A program made the position numbers and the translations under genes. The notes below the pieces were generated by a model that made no database searches, was not told where the DNA came from, and saw only the letters and a list, made by a program, of their open reading frames with translations. Below are positions 48,876 through 57,218 of a stretch of 64,000 nucleotides of DNA, piece by piece (position 1 is the stretch's first letter; the number at the start of each line of letters is the position of its first letter). Where the stretch lies: the NCBI RefSeq assembly GCF_010634855.1, contig NZ_MWLQ01000011.1:62001-126000 (forward strand), given 5' to 3'. This stretch comes from Microbacterium sp. B35-30 (GTDB lineage Bacteria > Actinomycetota > Actinomycetes > Actinomycetales > Microbacteriaceae).

Positions 48876-50569
48876 CCCTGGTCCGGGTGTTCGCTGCACC
48901 ACTGCTGCCACTGGTCCACGTATTTCAGGTGCTCGCTGTACGTGCTCGTGAACTGGGTCTCGCCGGTGTCCAGGTTGACCGTCACGAAGTACAGCCACGG
49001 CCCGTCCGCCGGGTGCATCGCGGCGTTGATGGCGACGTCGCCGGGGTTGGAGATCGGACCGATCGGCAGCCCCGTGTGGTAGTACGTGTTCCACGGGTTC
49101 GGATCGTTCAGCGCCTCTTCAGACGAGCTCACCGTGCCGTCGTGCATTTCGCCGAAGCCGTACTGCGCCGTCGAGTCCATCTGCAGCTTGCCGAAGGTCT
49201 CTTGGTTGCCGGGATCGAGACGGTTGAGGATGACCCGCGAGACCTTCTGCATGTCGACCTCGTAGCGCGCCTCGCGCTGGATGATCGACGCGGTCGTGAG
49301 GATCTCCTGGCGCCTCTCGACGGGAACGCCGGCGGCATCGAGCGACTGCACCGTGCGGTCGACGAGCGTCTGGATCGCCGACTGCGCCGTCACGCTGGGG
49401 TCGAACGTGTACGTCGCCGGGAACAGCCATCCTTCGAGCGGCTGCCCCCCTGTCGCGACGATCGCCGGATCGACGGGGACGCCGTACGCAGACGCGTCGG
49501 CGGCGGCGGCCTGCAGATCGGCGAGCGGGATGCCGGTGCCCTCGGAGATCCGCTCGAGCGTGCCGTCGACGGTGTAGCCCTCGGGGATCTGCGCGGTGAA
49601 CTCCTGCTTGTTCGCCGCATCGAGGAGCGCCGCCAGCGCCGCCTCGCTCGTCATCTGCTTCTGGAGCTTGTACACGCCCGGATGGAACATCGGGTTCTGC
49701 CCGCTCGTGATGAGGTAGTCGTAGAACGCGTCGGCGGTCTTCGTCACACCGGCGTCGAACAGCGACTGCGAGATCGGCGAGCCGGTGTCGCCCTGGGCGA
49801 TCGTCACGTACGTCTCGCCGTTCGCGAGGCCCGCCTCGTAGTCCTTGGGCTCTTCCCAGCCCATGACCTCGCGGATCTGGTCTTCGTACGTCGTCCACAC
49901 GTAGTACGCGCCGCCGGCGATGCCGCCGAGGATCAGCAGCACGACGCCGAGGGCGATCCAGCCGCCGATGCGGCGGCGCTTCTTGTTCTTCGCTGGCGGC
50001 ACGTTCCCGATGTCCTCCGTCGAGGTCGAACCGCTGAACAGATCGTCGAGGGTCGCGACGGGCGCCTGTCGCGCCTGCTCGCGCCGGGCATCCCGAGGTG
50101 CCGCTGATGGGGCCGACGCGGTCGGCCCCGCCGGCGATGCGGCGGAGGCCGGCGCGGTCGAGGCGGCCCCGGAACGGCTGTACGGCATGGCGGGACCCAC
50201 GCCGGCACCGGCGAAGATCCACGAGTCGTCCGCGGCGGACGATTCGACGATGTCGACCGGCTCCGTCGTCGGCCGGGGCGTGCGCAACGGGACGGGCTGG
50301 AACCCGCTCCCCGGCGCGGGCTCCGCGGCGGGCGGCGGGGCCGCCGGAGCGGCCGGCGCGGTGGGACCGCTCCCGACGATGGGTGTGGCGCCTGTGATGA
50401 GCGATTCCCAGGTCGTTGCCGCCTCCGCCGGTGCGGGAGCCGCCGGCGCGGGAGTCGGCGCAGCCCCAGCCTGAGTCGGCGTCTCACCCGTCGCCGCTCG
50501 CCTCGCCGCTTCGCGGGCAGCGCGGCGCGACGGGGGAACTGCTTCGCCGTCGGGCGATGAGTCGGGCAT
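48869..50569 (-). CDS. mltG: Endolytic transglycosylase MltG
   Basis: A 566-residue membrane-anchored lytic transglycosylase that cuts nascent glycan strands. Residues 1-205 are a cytoplasmic Ala/Pro-rich, low-complexity region; the single membrane helix is IGGWIALGVVLLILGGIAGG (near 207-227). Outside, a LysM-like part (YVTIAQGDTGSPISQSLFDAG) precedes the YceG domain with the catalytic Glu in TTASIIQREARYEVDM; GLPIGPISNPGDVAINAAMHPA closes the active site. ATG 50569 shares a base with the ruvX stop (TGATG). Confidence 0.95.
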   Translation of the reverse strand: MPDSSPDGEAVPPSRRAAREAARRAATGETPTQAGAAPTPAPAAPAPAEAATTWESLITGATPIVGSGPTAPAAPAAPPPAAEPAPGSGFQPVPLRTPRPTTEPVDIVESSAADDSWIFAGAGVGPAMPYSRSGAASTAPASAASPAGPTASAPSAAPRDARREQARQAPVATLDDLFSGSTSTEDIGNVPPAKNKKRRRIGGWIALGVVLLILGGIAGGAYYVWTTYEDQIREVMGWEEPKDYEAGLANGETYVTIAQGDTGSPISQSLFDAGVTKTADAFYDYLITSGQNPMFHPGVYKLQKQMTSEAALAALLDAANKQEFTAQIPEGYTVDGTLERISEGTGIPLADLQAAAADASAYGVPVDPAIVATGGQPLEGWLFPATYTFDPSVTAQSAIQTLVDRTVQSLDAAGVPVERRQEILTTASIIQREARYEVDMQKVSRVILNRLDPGNQETFGKLQMDSTAQYGFGEMHDGTVSSSEEALNDPNPWNTYYHTGLPIGPISNPGDVAINAAMHPADGPWLYFVTVNLDTGETQFTSTYSEHLKYVDQWQQWCSEHPDQGC

Positions 50570-51036
50570 CAGGCGGGCTCCTGGGGGACGGGGGTTCCGG
50601 GGGGTCGTCCGGTGCTCTTCTCGACGTCGAGCGCTTGCTGGAGCAGGACGACCGCGGCGACCTGGTCAACGATGGTACGCGAAGAACGCTGGGATCTGCC
50701 CGAACTGCGCAGTGCCGCGTGTGCCGACACGGTCGACAGCCGCTCGTCGACGAGCCGCACCGGAAGAGCGGATGCCGCAGCCAGGGCCGCGGCGAAGTCC
50801 CGGGCGTCCTGCGTCGACGCAGTGTCCTCACCGCGCAGATTCATCGGCAGGCCCACGAGCAGTTCGACCGCGGAATACTCCTCGGCGAGGGCCGTGATCC
50901 GCGCCACCGATGCGTCGTCACGCGGCACCGTCTCGACCGGCGTGGCGAGCAGACCGTCGGGATCGCACGTCGCCACACCCACGCGGGCTTTGCCCACGTC
51001 GATGCCGAGCCGCCGGCCCCGCCTGAAATCGCTCAT
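50569..51036 (-). CDS. ruvX: RuvX/YqgF-family pre-16S rRNA nuclease
   Basis: A 155-residue RNase H-like protein that matures the 5' end of 16S rRNA in E. coli. The first metal Asp is in GIDVGKARVGVATCD; VELLVGLPMNLRGEDT, LVDERLSTVSAHAAL and IVDQVAAVVLLQQALD are family motifs. I chose ATG 51036 over GTG 51042 two codons upstream. It lies between alaS and mltG, overlapping the latter by one base. Confidence 0.94.
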   Translation of the reverse strand: MSDFRRGRRLGIDVGKARVGVATCDPDGLLATPVETVPRDDASVARITALAEEYSAVELLVGLPMNLRGEDTASTQDARDFAAALAAASALPVRLVDERLSTVSAHAALRSSGRSQRSSRTIVDQVAAVVLLQQALDVEKSTGRPPGTPVPQEPA

Positions 51037-51049
51037 CGGCACCGGCCGT

Positions 51050-53707
51050 TCACGCGGCGAGCGCGTCCTTCACGGCGGTCAGCGCCGAAGGCAGGGCCGC
51101 GGCATCCGTCCCACCGCCCTGGGCGACGTCGTCGCGTCCGCCGCCGCCGCCGCCGAGCACACCGGCCGCGCCCTTCGCGAGCGCGCCCGCCTTGGCGCCG
51201 GCCGTCCGCGCGGCGTCGTTGGTCGCGACGATCACGACGGGACGGTCGTTCACCACCGCCCCGAGTGCCACCACGGCGGCCTCGGAGCCGAGGCGCTCGC
51301 GCACCTGCAGCGCCAGCGAGCGGACGTCGTCGGCGGATGCCGCGGTGCCGAGCGACTCCGCGACCACGAGCGTGTCGCCCACGCGCGTCGCGCCGGCGGC
51401 GAGGGCGGGAAGGCGATCGCCGAGAGCCTTGGACTCGAACGCCGCGATCTTCTTCTCGGCCGCCTTGAGGCTCGCCTGAAGCTCGGCGATGCGGGCGGGC
51501 AGCTGCTCGCGCGGCGCCTTCAGCGACGAGGTGAGCTGCGACACGAGGGCGCGCTCAGCGGCCAGCGAGCGGAACGCGTCGAGGCCGACGAGCGCCTCGA
51601 CCCGCCGGTTGGACGCGCCCACCGACGACTCGCCGACGAGGCTGATGATGCCGATCTCGGCGCTCGTCGACACGTGCGTGCCGGCGCAGAGCTCGCGCGA
51701 CCAGGGGCCGCCGATGTCGACCATGCGCACGGTGTCGCCGTACTTCTCGCCGAACAGCGCCATCGCGCCGAGCGACTTGGCCTCATCGAGGGCGAGGACG
51801 CGCGTGGTCACCTCGAGGTTGTCGCGCACCGCGTTGTTCGCGATCTCCTCGATCTCGGACTTGGTGTCGTCCGACAGGGCCTGACCCCACGAGAAGTCGA
51901 AGCGCATGTAGCCGGCCCGGTTCAGCGAACCGGCCTGCGTCGCGGTCTTGCCCAGCGTGTCGCGGAGCGCCGCGTGCACCAGGTGGGTCGCGGAGTGGGC
52001 CTGACGGGCGGCGCGGCGGTTCGCGGCATCCACCACCGTCGTCGCGGGCTGACCCACGCCGACCTCGCCGATGGAGACCTCGACGGTGTGGCTGATGAGC
52101 CCGGGAACCGGCTTCTGAACGTCGAGCACCTCGAGCTCGTAGCCCGGGCCGACGATGACGCCCTTGTCGGCGACCTGGCCGCCCGACTCGGCGTAGAGCG
52201 CGGTCTCGGCCAGGATCACCTCGGCGATCTGGCCGACGCTCGCGCGGTCGACCGACACGCCGTCGACGAGGACGCCGAGCACCTGCGACTCCGCCTCGAG
52301 GTCGGTGTAGCCCGTGAAGACGGTCTCGCCGTGGGCACGCAGGTCGCGGTACACGCTCGTGTCGGCGAGCTGGCGCTTGCGCGCCCGTGCGTCCGCCTTG
52401 GCACGTGCGCGCTGCTCCTGCATCAGTCCGTCGAACGCCGCACGGTCGACGCTGAGCCCCGCCTCCTCGGCGATCTCGAGCGTCAGGTCGATCGGGAAGC
52501 CGTAGGTGTCGTGCAGCAGGAACGCCTCCGAGCCGGTCAGCGTGCTGCCGCCGGTGGCCTTGGTCTCGGCGAGCGACTCGTCCAGCAGGGACTCCCCCGC
52601 CGCGAGCGTGCGGAGGAAGGTCGCCTCTTCGGCGAGGGCGTACTGCGAGATGCGCGCCCAGTCGGCCTCGACGACCGGGTAGGCGTCCTTCATGGCGTCG
52701 CGGGACGCCTCGAACAGGACGCTGAACGTCGGCCCGTCGACGCCGAGCAGGCGCATGGAGCGGATCGCACGGCGCATGAGGCGGCGCAGGATGTAGCCCC
52801 GGCCGTCGTTCGCGGGCGTGACGCCGTCCGACATGAGCATCAGCGACGAGCGGATGTGGTCGGCGACCACGCGGAACCGCACGTCGTCTTCGTGGTTCGC
52901 GCCGTACGTGCGGCCCGACAGCCCGACCGCCTTGTCGAGCACCGGACGCACCTGGTCGGTCTCGTACATGTTGTCGACGCCCTGCTTGATGAACGCGATG
53001 CGCTCCAGGCCCATGCCGGTGTCGATGTTCTTGTTCGGGAGTTCGCCGACGATGTCGAAGTCGTACTTCGAGCGCACGTTGGTGATCTCGTACTGCATGA
53101 ACACGAGGTTCCAGATCTCGACGTAACGGTCGTCGTCGGTGGCGGGGCCACCGTCGATCCCGTACTCCGGACCACGGTCGAAGAAGATCTCCGAGCACGG
53201 ACCGGCGGGCCCCGGAAGGCCGGTGCTCCAGTAGTTCGTGTCCTTGCCGAGGCGCTGGATGCGCTCCTCGGGCAAGTCGGTGAGCTTCAGCCAGAGATCG
53301 TGCGCCTCGTCGTCCTCTTCGTAGACGGTGACCCACAGGTCGTTCTGATCGAAGCCGAGTCCGCCGTCGGCTTCAGGACTCGTCAGCAGATCCCAGGCGT
53401 ACCGGATGGCGCCTTCCTTGAAGTAGTCGCCGAACGACCAGTTGCCCAGCATCTGGAAGAAGGTGCCGTGACGCGGCGTCTTGCCGACCTCTTCGATGTC
53501 GTTGGTGCGGATGCACTTCTGGTTGTCGGCAGCACGCGCATACGGCGCAGGGACGTCGCCCGAGAGGTACGGGATGAACGGCACCATGCCGGCCACCGTG
53601 AACAGCAGCGCCGGGTCGTCGGTCACCAGCGATGCCGAGGGGACGATGGTGTGGCCGTTCTTCTCGAAGTAATCGAGGAAGCGCTGTGCGATCTCGGCGG
53701 TCTTCAT
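51050..53707 (-). CDS. alaS: Alanyl-tRNA synthetase
   Basis: An 885-residue class II synthetase. The catalytic core begins MKTAEIAQRFLDYFEKNGH and contains GPCSEIFFDRGPEYG and GMGLERI; the editing domain has HSATHLVHAALR (HxxxH, near 572) and CAGTHV (near 676); the C-terminal DHHA1-like domain includes GGGGGRDDVAQGGG. The start ATG 53707 follows AAGGACCCGT. It is the first gene of alaS-ruvX-mltG-aroE. Confidence 0.98.
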   Translation of the reverse strand: MKTAEIAQRFLDYFEKNGHTIVPSASLVTDDPALLFTVAGMVPFIPYLSGDVPAPYARAADNQKCIRTNDIEEVGKTPRHGTFFQMLGNWSFGDYFKEGAIRYAWDLLTSPEADGGLGFDQNDLWVTVYEEDDEAHDLWLKLTDLPEERIQRLGKDTNYWSTGLPGPAGPCSEIFFDRGPEYGIDGGPATDDDRYVEIWNLVFMQYEITNVRSKYDFDIVGELPNKNIDTGMGLERIAFIKQGVDNMYETDQVRPVLDKAVGLSGRTYGANHEDDVRFRVVADHIRSSLMLMSDGVTPANDGRGYILRRLMRRAIRSMRLLGVDGPTFSVLFEASRDAMKDAYPVVEADWARISQYALAEEATFLRTLAAGESLLDESLAETKATGGSTLTGSEAFLLHDTYGFPIDLTLEIAEEAGLSVDRAAFDGLMQEQRARAKADARARKRQLADTSVYRDLRAHGETVFTGYTDLEAESQVLGVLVDGVSVDRASVGQIAEVILAETALYAESGGQVADKGVIVGPGYELEVLDVQKPVPGLISHTVEVSIGEVGVGQPATTVVDAANRRAARQAHSATHLVHAALRDTLGKTATQAGSLNRAGYMRFDFSWGQALSDDTKSEIEEIANNAVRDNLEVTTRVLALDEAKSLGAMALFGEKYGDTVRMVDIGGPWSRELCAGTHVSTSAEIGIISLVGESSVGASNRRVEALVGLDAFRSLAAERALVSQLTSSLKAPREQLPARIAELQASLKAAEKKIAAFESKALGDRLPALAAGATRVGDTLVVAESLGTAASADDVRSLALQVRERLGSEAAVVALGAVVNDRPVVIVATNDAARTAGAKAGALAKGAAGVLGGGGGGRDDVAQGGGTDAAALPSALTAVKDALAA

Positions 53708-53798
53708 ACGGGTCCTTGCGTGTGCGTGCGAATGCGTGCGTGTTCTGGGGTATCCGGCGACCGGTGCCGGGGCGCAGGCGCGGAAAGGGGGCGGCGGG

Positions 53799-54095
53799 TC
53801 AGTCGGTGAGCTTGTCGGCCGCGTCATCGGCCGCGTCGGCGACCTTCGCGGCGACATCGGATGCCGCAGCCCGGGCTGAGCCGACGGCGTCGGCGGCGGC
53901 ATCCCGCACGTCGTCGACCAGACCGGCGAAGCGCGCTTCCTGCTCGCGATAGGCGTCGCCCATGCGGTCGGTGAACTCCGTGATGCGGGCGTCGACGTCG
54001 GCCAGCATCTCGTGGCCTCGCGGATCCTTGTCCATCAGGTGCGCGAGCACGAACCCGCCGGCGATGCCGAACAGGAACCACAGGAGGTTCTTCAT
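53799..54095 (-). CDS. Small membrane-anchored helical protein
   Basis: A 98-residue protein with one N-terminal membrane helix (LLWFLFGIAGGFVLAHLMD) and a long charged amphipathic helix rich in Ala and Asp (DAAADAVGSARAAASDVAAKVADAADDAADKL). This layout resembles YtxH-like proteins. The function is unknown. ATG 54095 is preceded by GAGGAAG; the longer open frame upstream lacks a signal. A gene of this kind is often found between rpsD and alaS in related actinobacteria. Confidence 0.8.
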   Translation of the reverse strand: MKNLLWFLFGIAGGFVLAHLMDKDPRGHEMLADVDARITEFTDRMGDAYREQEARFAGLVDDVRDAAADAVGSARAAASDVAAKVADAADDAADKLTD

Positions 54096-54195
54096 GTCAC
54101 CACTTCCTCGCGGGCCGCTGGGGCGCGGCATCCTCCCATCGTAAGCGGAAACGTCATGGCCATGCCCTGCCGGCCGCGCTCGGGGTGGGACGACG

Positions 54196-54224
54196 AAGGG
54201 CGCCGGGGTGAACCCGGCGCCCTT
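54196..54224 (-). terminator. Terminator hairpin downstream of rpsD
   Basis: AAGGGCGCCGGG (54196-54207) and CCCGGCGCCCTT (54213-54224) form a perfect 12-bp stem, 40 bases beyond the rpsD stop. There is no long T tract on the minus strand. Confidence 0.65.
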
Positions 54225-54231
54225 CTGCTTC

Positions 54232-54263
54232 GGCCGTTGAGCGAGCGAAGCGAGACGAAACGC
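54232..54263 (-). repeat. REP-like intergenic repeat abutting rpsD
   Basis: GGCCGTTGAGCGAGC, AAGC and GAGACGAAACGC form the longer variant of the repeat type seen at 666-690 (shared ends GTTGAGC / CGAAACG). It touches the rpsD stop codon. Confidence 0.55.
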
Positions 54264-54893
54264 TTAGCGCGCCGCGTAGTACTCGACGACGAGCTGGACT
54301 TCGCAGACCACGGGGACCTCGGCGCGCTTCGGGCGACGCACGAGACGGGCCTGCAGCTTGTCGAGCTCGACCTCGATGTAGCCGGGAACGGGCGGCAGGA
54401 CCTCGGCGTGACCGCCGAGCGCTGCGACCTGGAAGGGCTCGATGCCCTCGCTCTTGGCCTTGACGTGGATGAGCTGGCCCGGCTTCACGCGGAACGACGG
54501 GCGGTCGACGAGCTGGCCGTCCACGAGGATGTGGCGGTGCACGACGAGCTGGCGCGCCTGCGCGGTGGTGCGGGCGAAGCCGGCACGCAGCACGAGCGCG
54601 TCCAGACGCATCTCGAGGAGCTCGACGAGGTTCTCACCCGTCAGGCCCTGGGTGCGGCGGGCCTCGTTGAACGTGTTGCGCATCTGCTTCTCGCGGATGC
54701 CGTACTGCTCGCGCAGACGCTGCTTCTCGCGGAGGCGGACGGCGTAGTCGCTGTCCTGCTTGCGCTTGGTGCGGCCGTGCTCACCCGGCGCGTAGGGGCG
54801 CTTCTCGAGGTACTTGGCTGCCTTGGGGGTCAGCGCGACGCCGAGGGCGCGGGAGAGGCGGACCTTGCGGCGGTCCTGGGACTTCGTTGCCAC
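54264..54893 (-). CDS. rpsD: 30S ribosomal protein S4
   Basis: A 209-residue primary 16S rRNA-binding protein. It lacks zinc-binding cysteines (C-minus form). RKVRLSRALGVALTPKAAKYLEKRPYAPGEHG opens the protein; LVELLEMRLDALVLRAGFARTTAQARQLVVHRHILVDGQLVDRPSFRVKPG is the S4 domain. The start is GTG 54893 with GAAAGGAACACTTC. It stands alone rather than in the alpha operon, common in actinobacteria. Its leader of about 140 bases contains a long hairpin. Confidence 0.97.
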   Translation of the reverse strand: MATKSQDRRKVRLSRALGVALTPKAAKYLEKRPYAPGEHGRTKRKQDSDYAVRLREKQRLREQYGIREKQMRNTFNEARRTQGLTGENLVELLEMRLDALVLRAGFARTTAQARQLVVHRHILVDGQLVDRPSFRVKPGQLIHVKAKSEGIEPFQVAALGGHAEVLPPVPGYIEVELDKLQARLVRRPKRAEVPVVCEVQLVVEYYAAR

Positions 54894-54899
54894 GAAGTG

Positions 54900-55049
54900 T
54901 TCCTTTCGATGACGCTGCCGTGGCTTTCACGGCTCGCGGACGTATCGCCCTGTCTTCGCCCTTTCCGGACTGCACGCCGGGGCATGCCGGAAGGTCGTTC
55001 AAGAAGAGAGGGGATGCCCGAAAACTGCGTTTCGAGCCCCTCAACCCTA
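54900..55049 (-). promoter_or_regulatory. rpsD promoter and structured leader
   Basis: TAGGGT (minus strand, 55044-55049) is a good -10. The resulting leader carries an interrupted hairpin of about 35 bases centred near 54977: outer arms CCTTTCCGG / CCGGAAGG and inner arms GCACGCC / GGCATGC with one mismatch. S4 commonly represses its own mRNA, so this may be the S4 target. The rest of the 240-base gap holds the rarA terminator. Confidence 0.4.
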
Positions 55050-55074
55050 CCAGATCCGCCGCGCCGCCTTTCTG

Positions 55075-55093
55075 GGGGCGCCACGGGCGCCCC
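55075..55093 (-). terminator. Hairpin after rarA
   Basis: GGGGCGCC (55075-55082) and GGCGCCCC (55086-55093) with loop ACG, 41 bases beyond the rarA stop. Only a weak T-poor tail follows. Confidence 0.5.
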
Positions 55094-55133
55094 GCGGTGC
55101 GGCCGACGCGATGCGCCGCGCGGTGACCGGCGG

Positions 55134-56558
55134 TCAGCGTTCGCCGTCGAGGATGCGGCGGATCTTCTCCAGACGGGCCTGCACATCGCGCTCTGCCCCG
55201 AGTGCTTTCGGCTCGTAGTAGCGGCGCCCCTGCAGTTCGTCGGGCAGGTACTGCTGCGCGGCGATGCCGATCTCGGCGTCGTGCGGGTAGACGTAGCCCT
55301 TGCCGTGGCCCAAGCGTTTCGCTCCCGGGTAGTGCGCGTCGCGGAGGTGCACGGGCACGCGGCCGAACCCGCCCGCGCGCACGTCGGCGATCGCGGCGTT
55401 GATCGCGAGGTAGGCGGCGTTGGACTTGGCCGTCGTGGCGAGATACGCCGTCGCCTCCGCCAGGGGGATGCGGCCCTCGGGCATGCCGATGAACTGCACC
55501 GCCTCGGCGGCGGCCACCGCCATCGGCAGCGCATGGGGGTCGGCGAGCCCGATGTCCTCTGCGGCCGAGATGATGAGGCGGCGCGCGATGAACCGGGGGT
55601 CCTCCCCCGCCTCGATCATCCGCGCCAGATAGTGGATCGCGGCATCGACGTCCGAGCCGCGGATCGACTTGATGAAGGCGCTGATCACGTCGTAGTGCTC
55701 GTCGCCCTGGCGGTCGTAGCGCAGCAGCGCGCGGTCGACAGCCTGCGCGACGTGGTCGGGTGAGATCACCGGGACGCCGTCGGCGGCATCCTCGTCCGCG
55801 TCTTCGTCGCTCTCGCCTTCCTCCGGCACCGCCAGCGACGCCGCCGCTTCGAGGGCCGTCAGCGCCCGCCGGGCGTCGCCCGAGGCGAGGCGCACCAGCG
55901 CGTCGCGGGCCTCGTCGCCGAGCGCGACCGCTCCGGCCAGCCCGCGGGGATCCGAGACCGCACGATCGAGGAGCATGCGGAGGTCATCGTCGGTCAGCGG
56001 CTTCAGGGTGAGCAGCAGCGAGCGCGACAGCAGCGGCGAGATGATCGAGAACGACGGGTTCTCGGTGGTCGCCGCGATGAGCACCACCCAGCCGTTCTCG
56101 ACGCCCGGCAGCAGCGCGTCCTGCTGGGCTTTCGTGAACCGGTGGATCTCGTCGAGGAACAGGATCGTGGACTGTCCGTACAGGTCGCGCTGGGTGAGCG
56201 CCTCCTGCATGACCTCGCGTACGTCCTTCACCCCGGCCGTGACCGCCGACAGCTCGACGAAGCGCCGGCCCGACGAACGGGCGATGGCCTGCGCGAGCGT
56301 GGTCTTGCCTGTGCCGGGCGGGCCCCACAAGATGACCGAGGTCGCGGCGCGGGCCGCGGCATCCGGATTCGCGAGCGTCACGAGAGGCGAGCCCGCCCGG
56401 AGCAGGTGCGACTGCCCCGCGACCTCGTCGAGCGACGTCGGACGCATCCGAACCGCGAGCGGCGTCAACCCCTGGAAGAGGGCTGTCGGTGCACCACCGC
56501 TCCCCGAGGCCCCACGCGACGCGCCGCCGGCGCGTGAAGAGGGGGCAGGAGCGGTCAT
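55134..56558 (-). CDS. rarA: Replication-associated recombination protein A (RarA/MgsA AAA+ ATPase)
   Basis: A 474-residue AAA+ protein of the clamp-loader clade acting at stalled forks. Walker [17 protein letters not shown], Walker [21 protein letters not shown], sensor 1 [21 protein letters not shown] and sensor 2 [13 protein letters not shown] are visible. The C-terminal MgsA domain has [50 protein letters not shown] 56558 is preceded by TAGCCT at exactly six bases; GGTGAG could also serve as a ribosome-binding site. Confidence 0.95.
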   Translation of the reverse strand: MTAPAPSSRAGGASRGASGSGGAPTALFQGLTPLAVRMRPTSLDEVAGQSHLLRAGSPLVTLANPDAAARAATSVILWGPPGTGKTTLAQAIARSSGRRFVELSAVTAGVKDVREVMQEALTQRDLYGQSTILFLDEIHRFTKAQQDALLPGVENGWVVLIAATTENPSFSIISPLLSRSLLLTLKPLTDDDLRMLLDRAVSDPRGLAGAVALGDEARDALVRLASGDARRALTALEAAASLAVPEEGESDEDADEDAADGVPVISPDHVAQAVDRALLRYDRQGDEHYDVISAFIKSIRGSDVDAAIHYLARMIEAGEDPRFIARRLIISAAEDIGLADPHALPMAVAAAEAVQFIGMPEGRIPLAEATAYLATTAKSNAAYLAINAAIADVRAGGFGRVPVHLRDAHYPGAKRLGHGKGYVYPHDAEIGIAAQQYLPDELQGRRYYEPKALGAERDVQARLEKIRRILDGER

Positions 56559-56570
56559 CTCACCAGGCTA
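56559..56570 (-). promoter_or_regulatory. -10 element of a probable leaderless rarA promoter
   Basis: TAGCCT (minus strand, 56565-56570), six bases (GGTGAG), then the rarA ATG. Because GGTGAG resembles a ribosome-binding site, the leaderless reading is less certain here. Confidence 0.4.
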
Positions 56571-56602
56571 TCCCGCGTCCACGACACGGGATCGGCTGCG
56601 GT

Positions 56603-56632
56603 TTGGTCGCCGCCGTGCGGCCCCCGTAGGAT
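56603..56632 (+). promoter_or_regulatory. Candidate promoter of the small membrane protein gene
   Basis: TTGGTC (56603-56608) and TAGGAT (56627-56632) are 18 bases apart. The transcript would have a leader of about 165 bases containing the 21-bp tandem repeats. The remaining part of the 245-base gap (56640-56746) shows only a GC-rich inverted repeat near 56705. Confidence 0.45.
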
Positions 56633-56746
56633 CAACCCGCCCGGGGCGCTGACCCGCGTGCACGCCGGGGCCAGGCGTGGGCACAGAGACTCCTGGTGTT
56701 CTCACGCCGCACGGCGGCGCACGAGGCAGCGAGCGTGAGCCAGGGT

Positions 56747-56796
56747 GGACGAGCCTGACGCAAGACCGAACGAGCCTGACGGAAAACCGAACGAGG
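56747..56796 (+). repeat. 21-bp tandem repeat before a ribosome-binding site
   Basis: Two copies of a 21-base unit (56747-56767, 56768-56788; core ACGAGCCTGACG) and the first eight bases of a third copy. The truncated third copy runs directly into the AGGAGG site of the gene at 56804. The copies differ at a few positions, so this is not a very recent duplication. Confidence 0.75.
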
Positions 56797-56803
56797 AGGT
56801 CAC

Positions 56804-57109
56804 GTGGCGAACGGTGGCAAGAACCGTGATGCGCGGGCTGCGCGCGACCGCACCCGACTGTACGAGGCGCGGCGTCAGTTCCATGAGGGGCAGGCACGCC
56901 GCCGCACGCGTGACAACCTGATCGCCGGCATCGTCGGCGGTGTTCTGGTTCTCGGTCTGATAGGTGCCCAGACGGTGTACTTCGTGGCCGGTCCCGGTGC
57001 CCCAGAGCCCGCGCCCTCTTCCACGCCGACGCCCACAGCGCCCACGCCCGCGCCGACTCCTTCGCCGACGACGCCCGAGCCGAGCGCGACACCCACCCCG
57101 ACGCTCTGA
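56804..57109 (+). CDS. Small single-pass membrane protein, unrecognised
   Basis: A 101-residue protein that I cannot assign. Residues 1-38 are strongly basic (KNRDARAARDRTRLYEARRQ, RRRTRDNL), 39-64 a membrane helix (LIAGIVGGVLVLGLIGAQTVYFVAG), and 65-101 an extracellular Pro/Thr/Ser/Ala-rich tail ([20 protein letters not shown]). Predicted topology is N-in with the tail outside. The basic N-terminus plus helix resembles the anchor of actinobacterial membrane cyclophilins found near rel, but there is no PPIase domain. GTG 56804 has a strong GAGGAGGT site. Confidence 0.8.
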   Translation: MANGGKNRDARAARDRTRLYEARRQFHEGQARRRTRDNLIAGIVGGVLVLGLIGAQTVYFVAGPGAPEPAPSSTPTPTAPTPAPTPSPTTPEPSATPTPTL

Positions 57110-57160
57110 GATCTCGGGCTCCGAGCCGCGGCACCATCGGAGACGAGGCATCCGCCGTAC

Positions 57161-57166
57161 TAGGCT
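57161..57166 (+). promoter_or_regulatory. -10 element of the DUF349 gene
   Basis: TAGGCT, giving a leader of about 46 bases before GTG 57219. No -35 match is seen at the usual distance. The gap between the two genes holds nothing else. Confidence 0.5.
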
Positions 57167-57218
57167 GTGAGCCGTCCTACTCCCTACAGACGGCGCGAGC
57201 CGCGATGAGGTGCATCCC

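Noticed and set aside
45303..49082. A 1259-codon open frame on the plus strand opposite aroB-aroK-aroC-aroE.
   Set aside because: It is antisense to four well-supported genes, rich in Arg/Ala/Gly as expected of a shadow frame at high GC, and lacks any family resemblance.
53708..53798. GCGTGTGCGTGCG repeats before alaS as a regulatory repeat.
   Set aside because: A short, imperfect GT/GC-rich run with no defined unit; nothing beyond local simple sequence.
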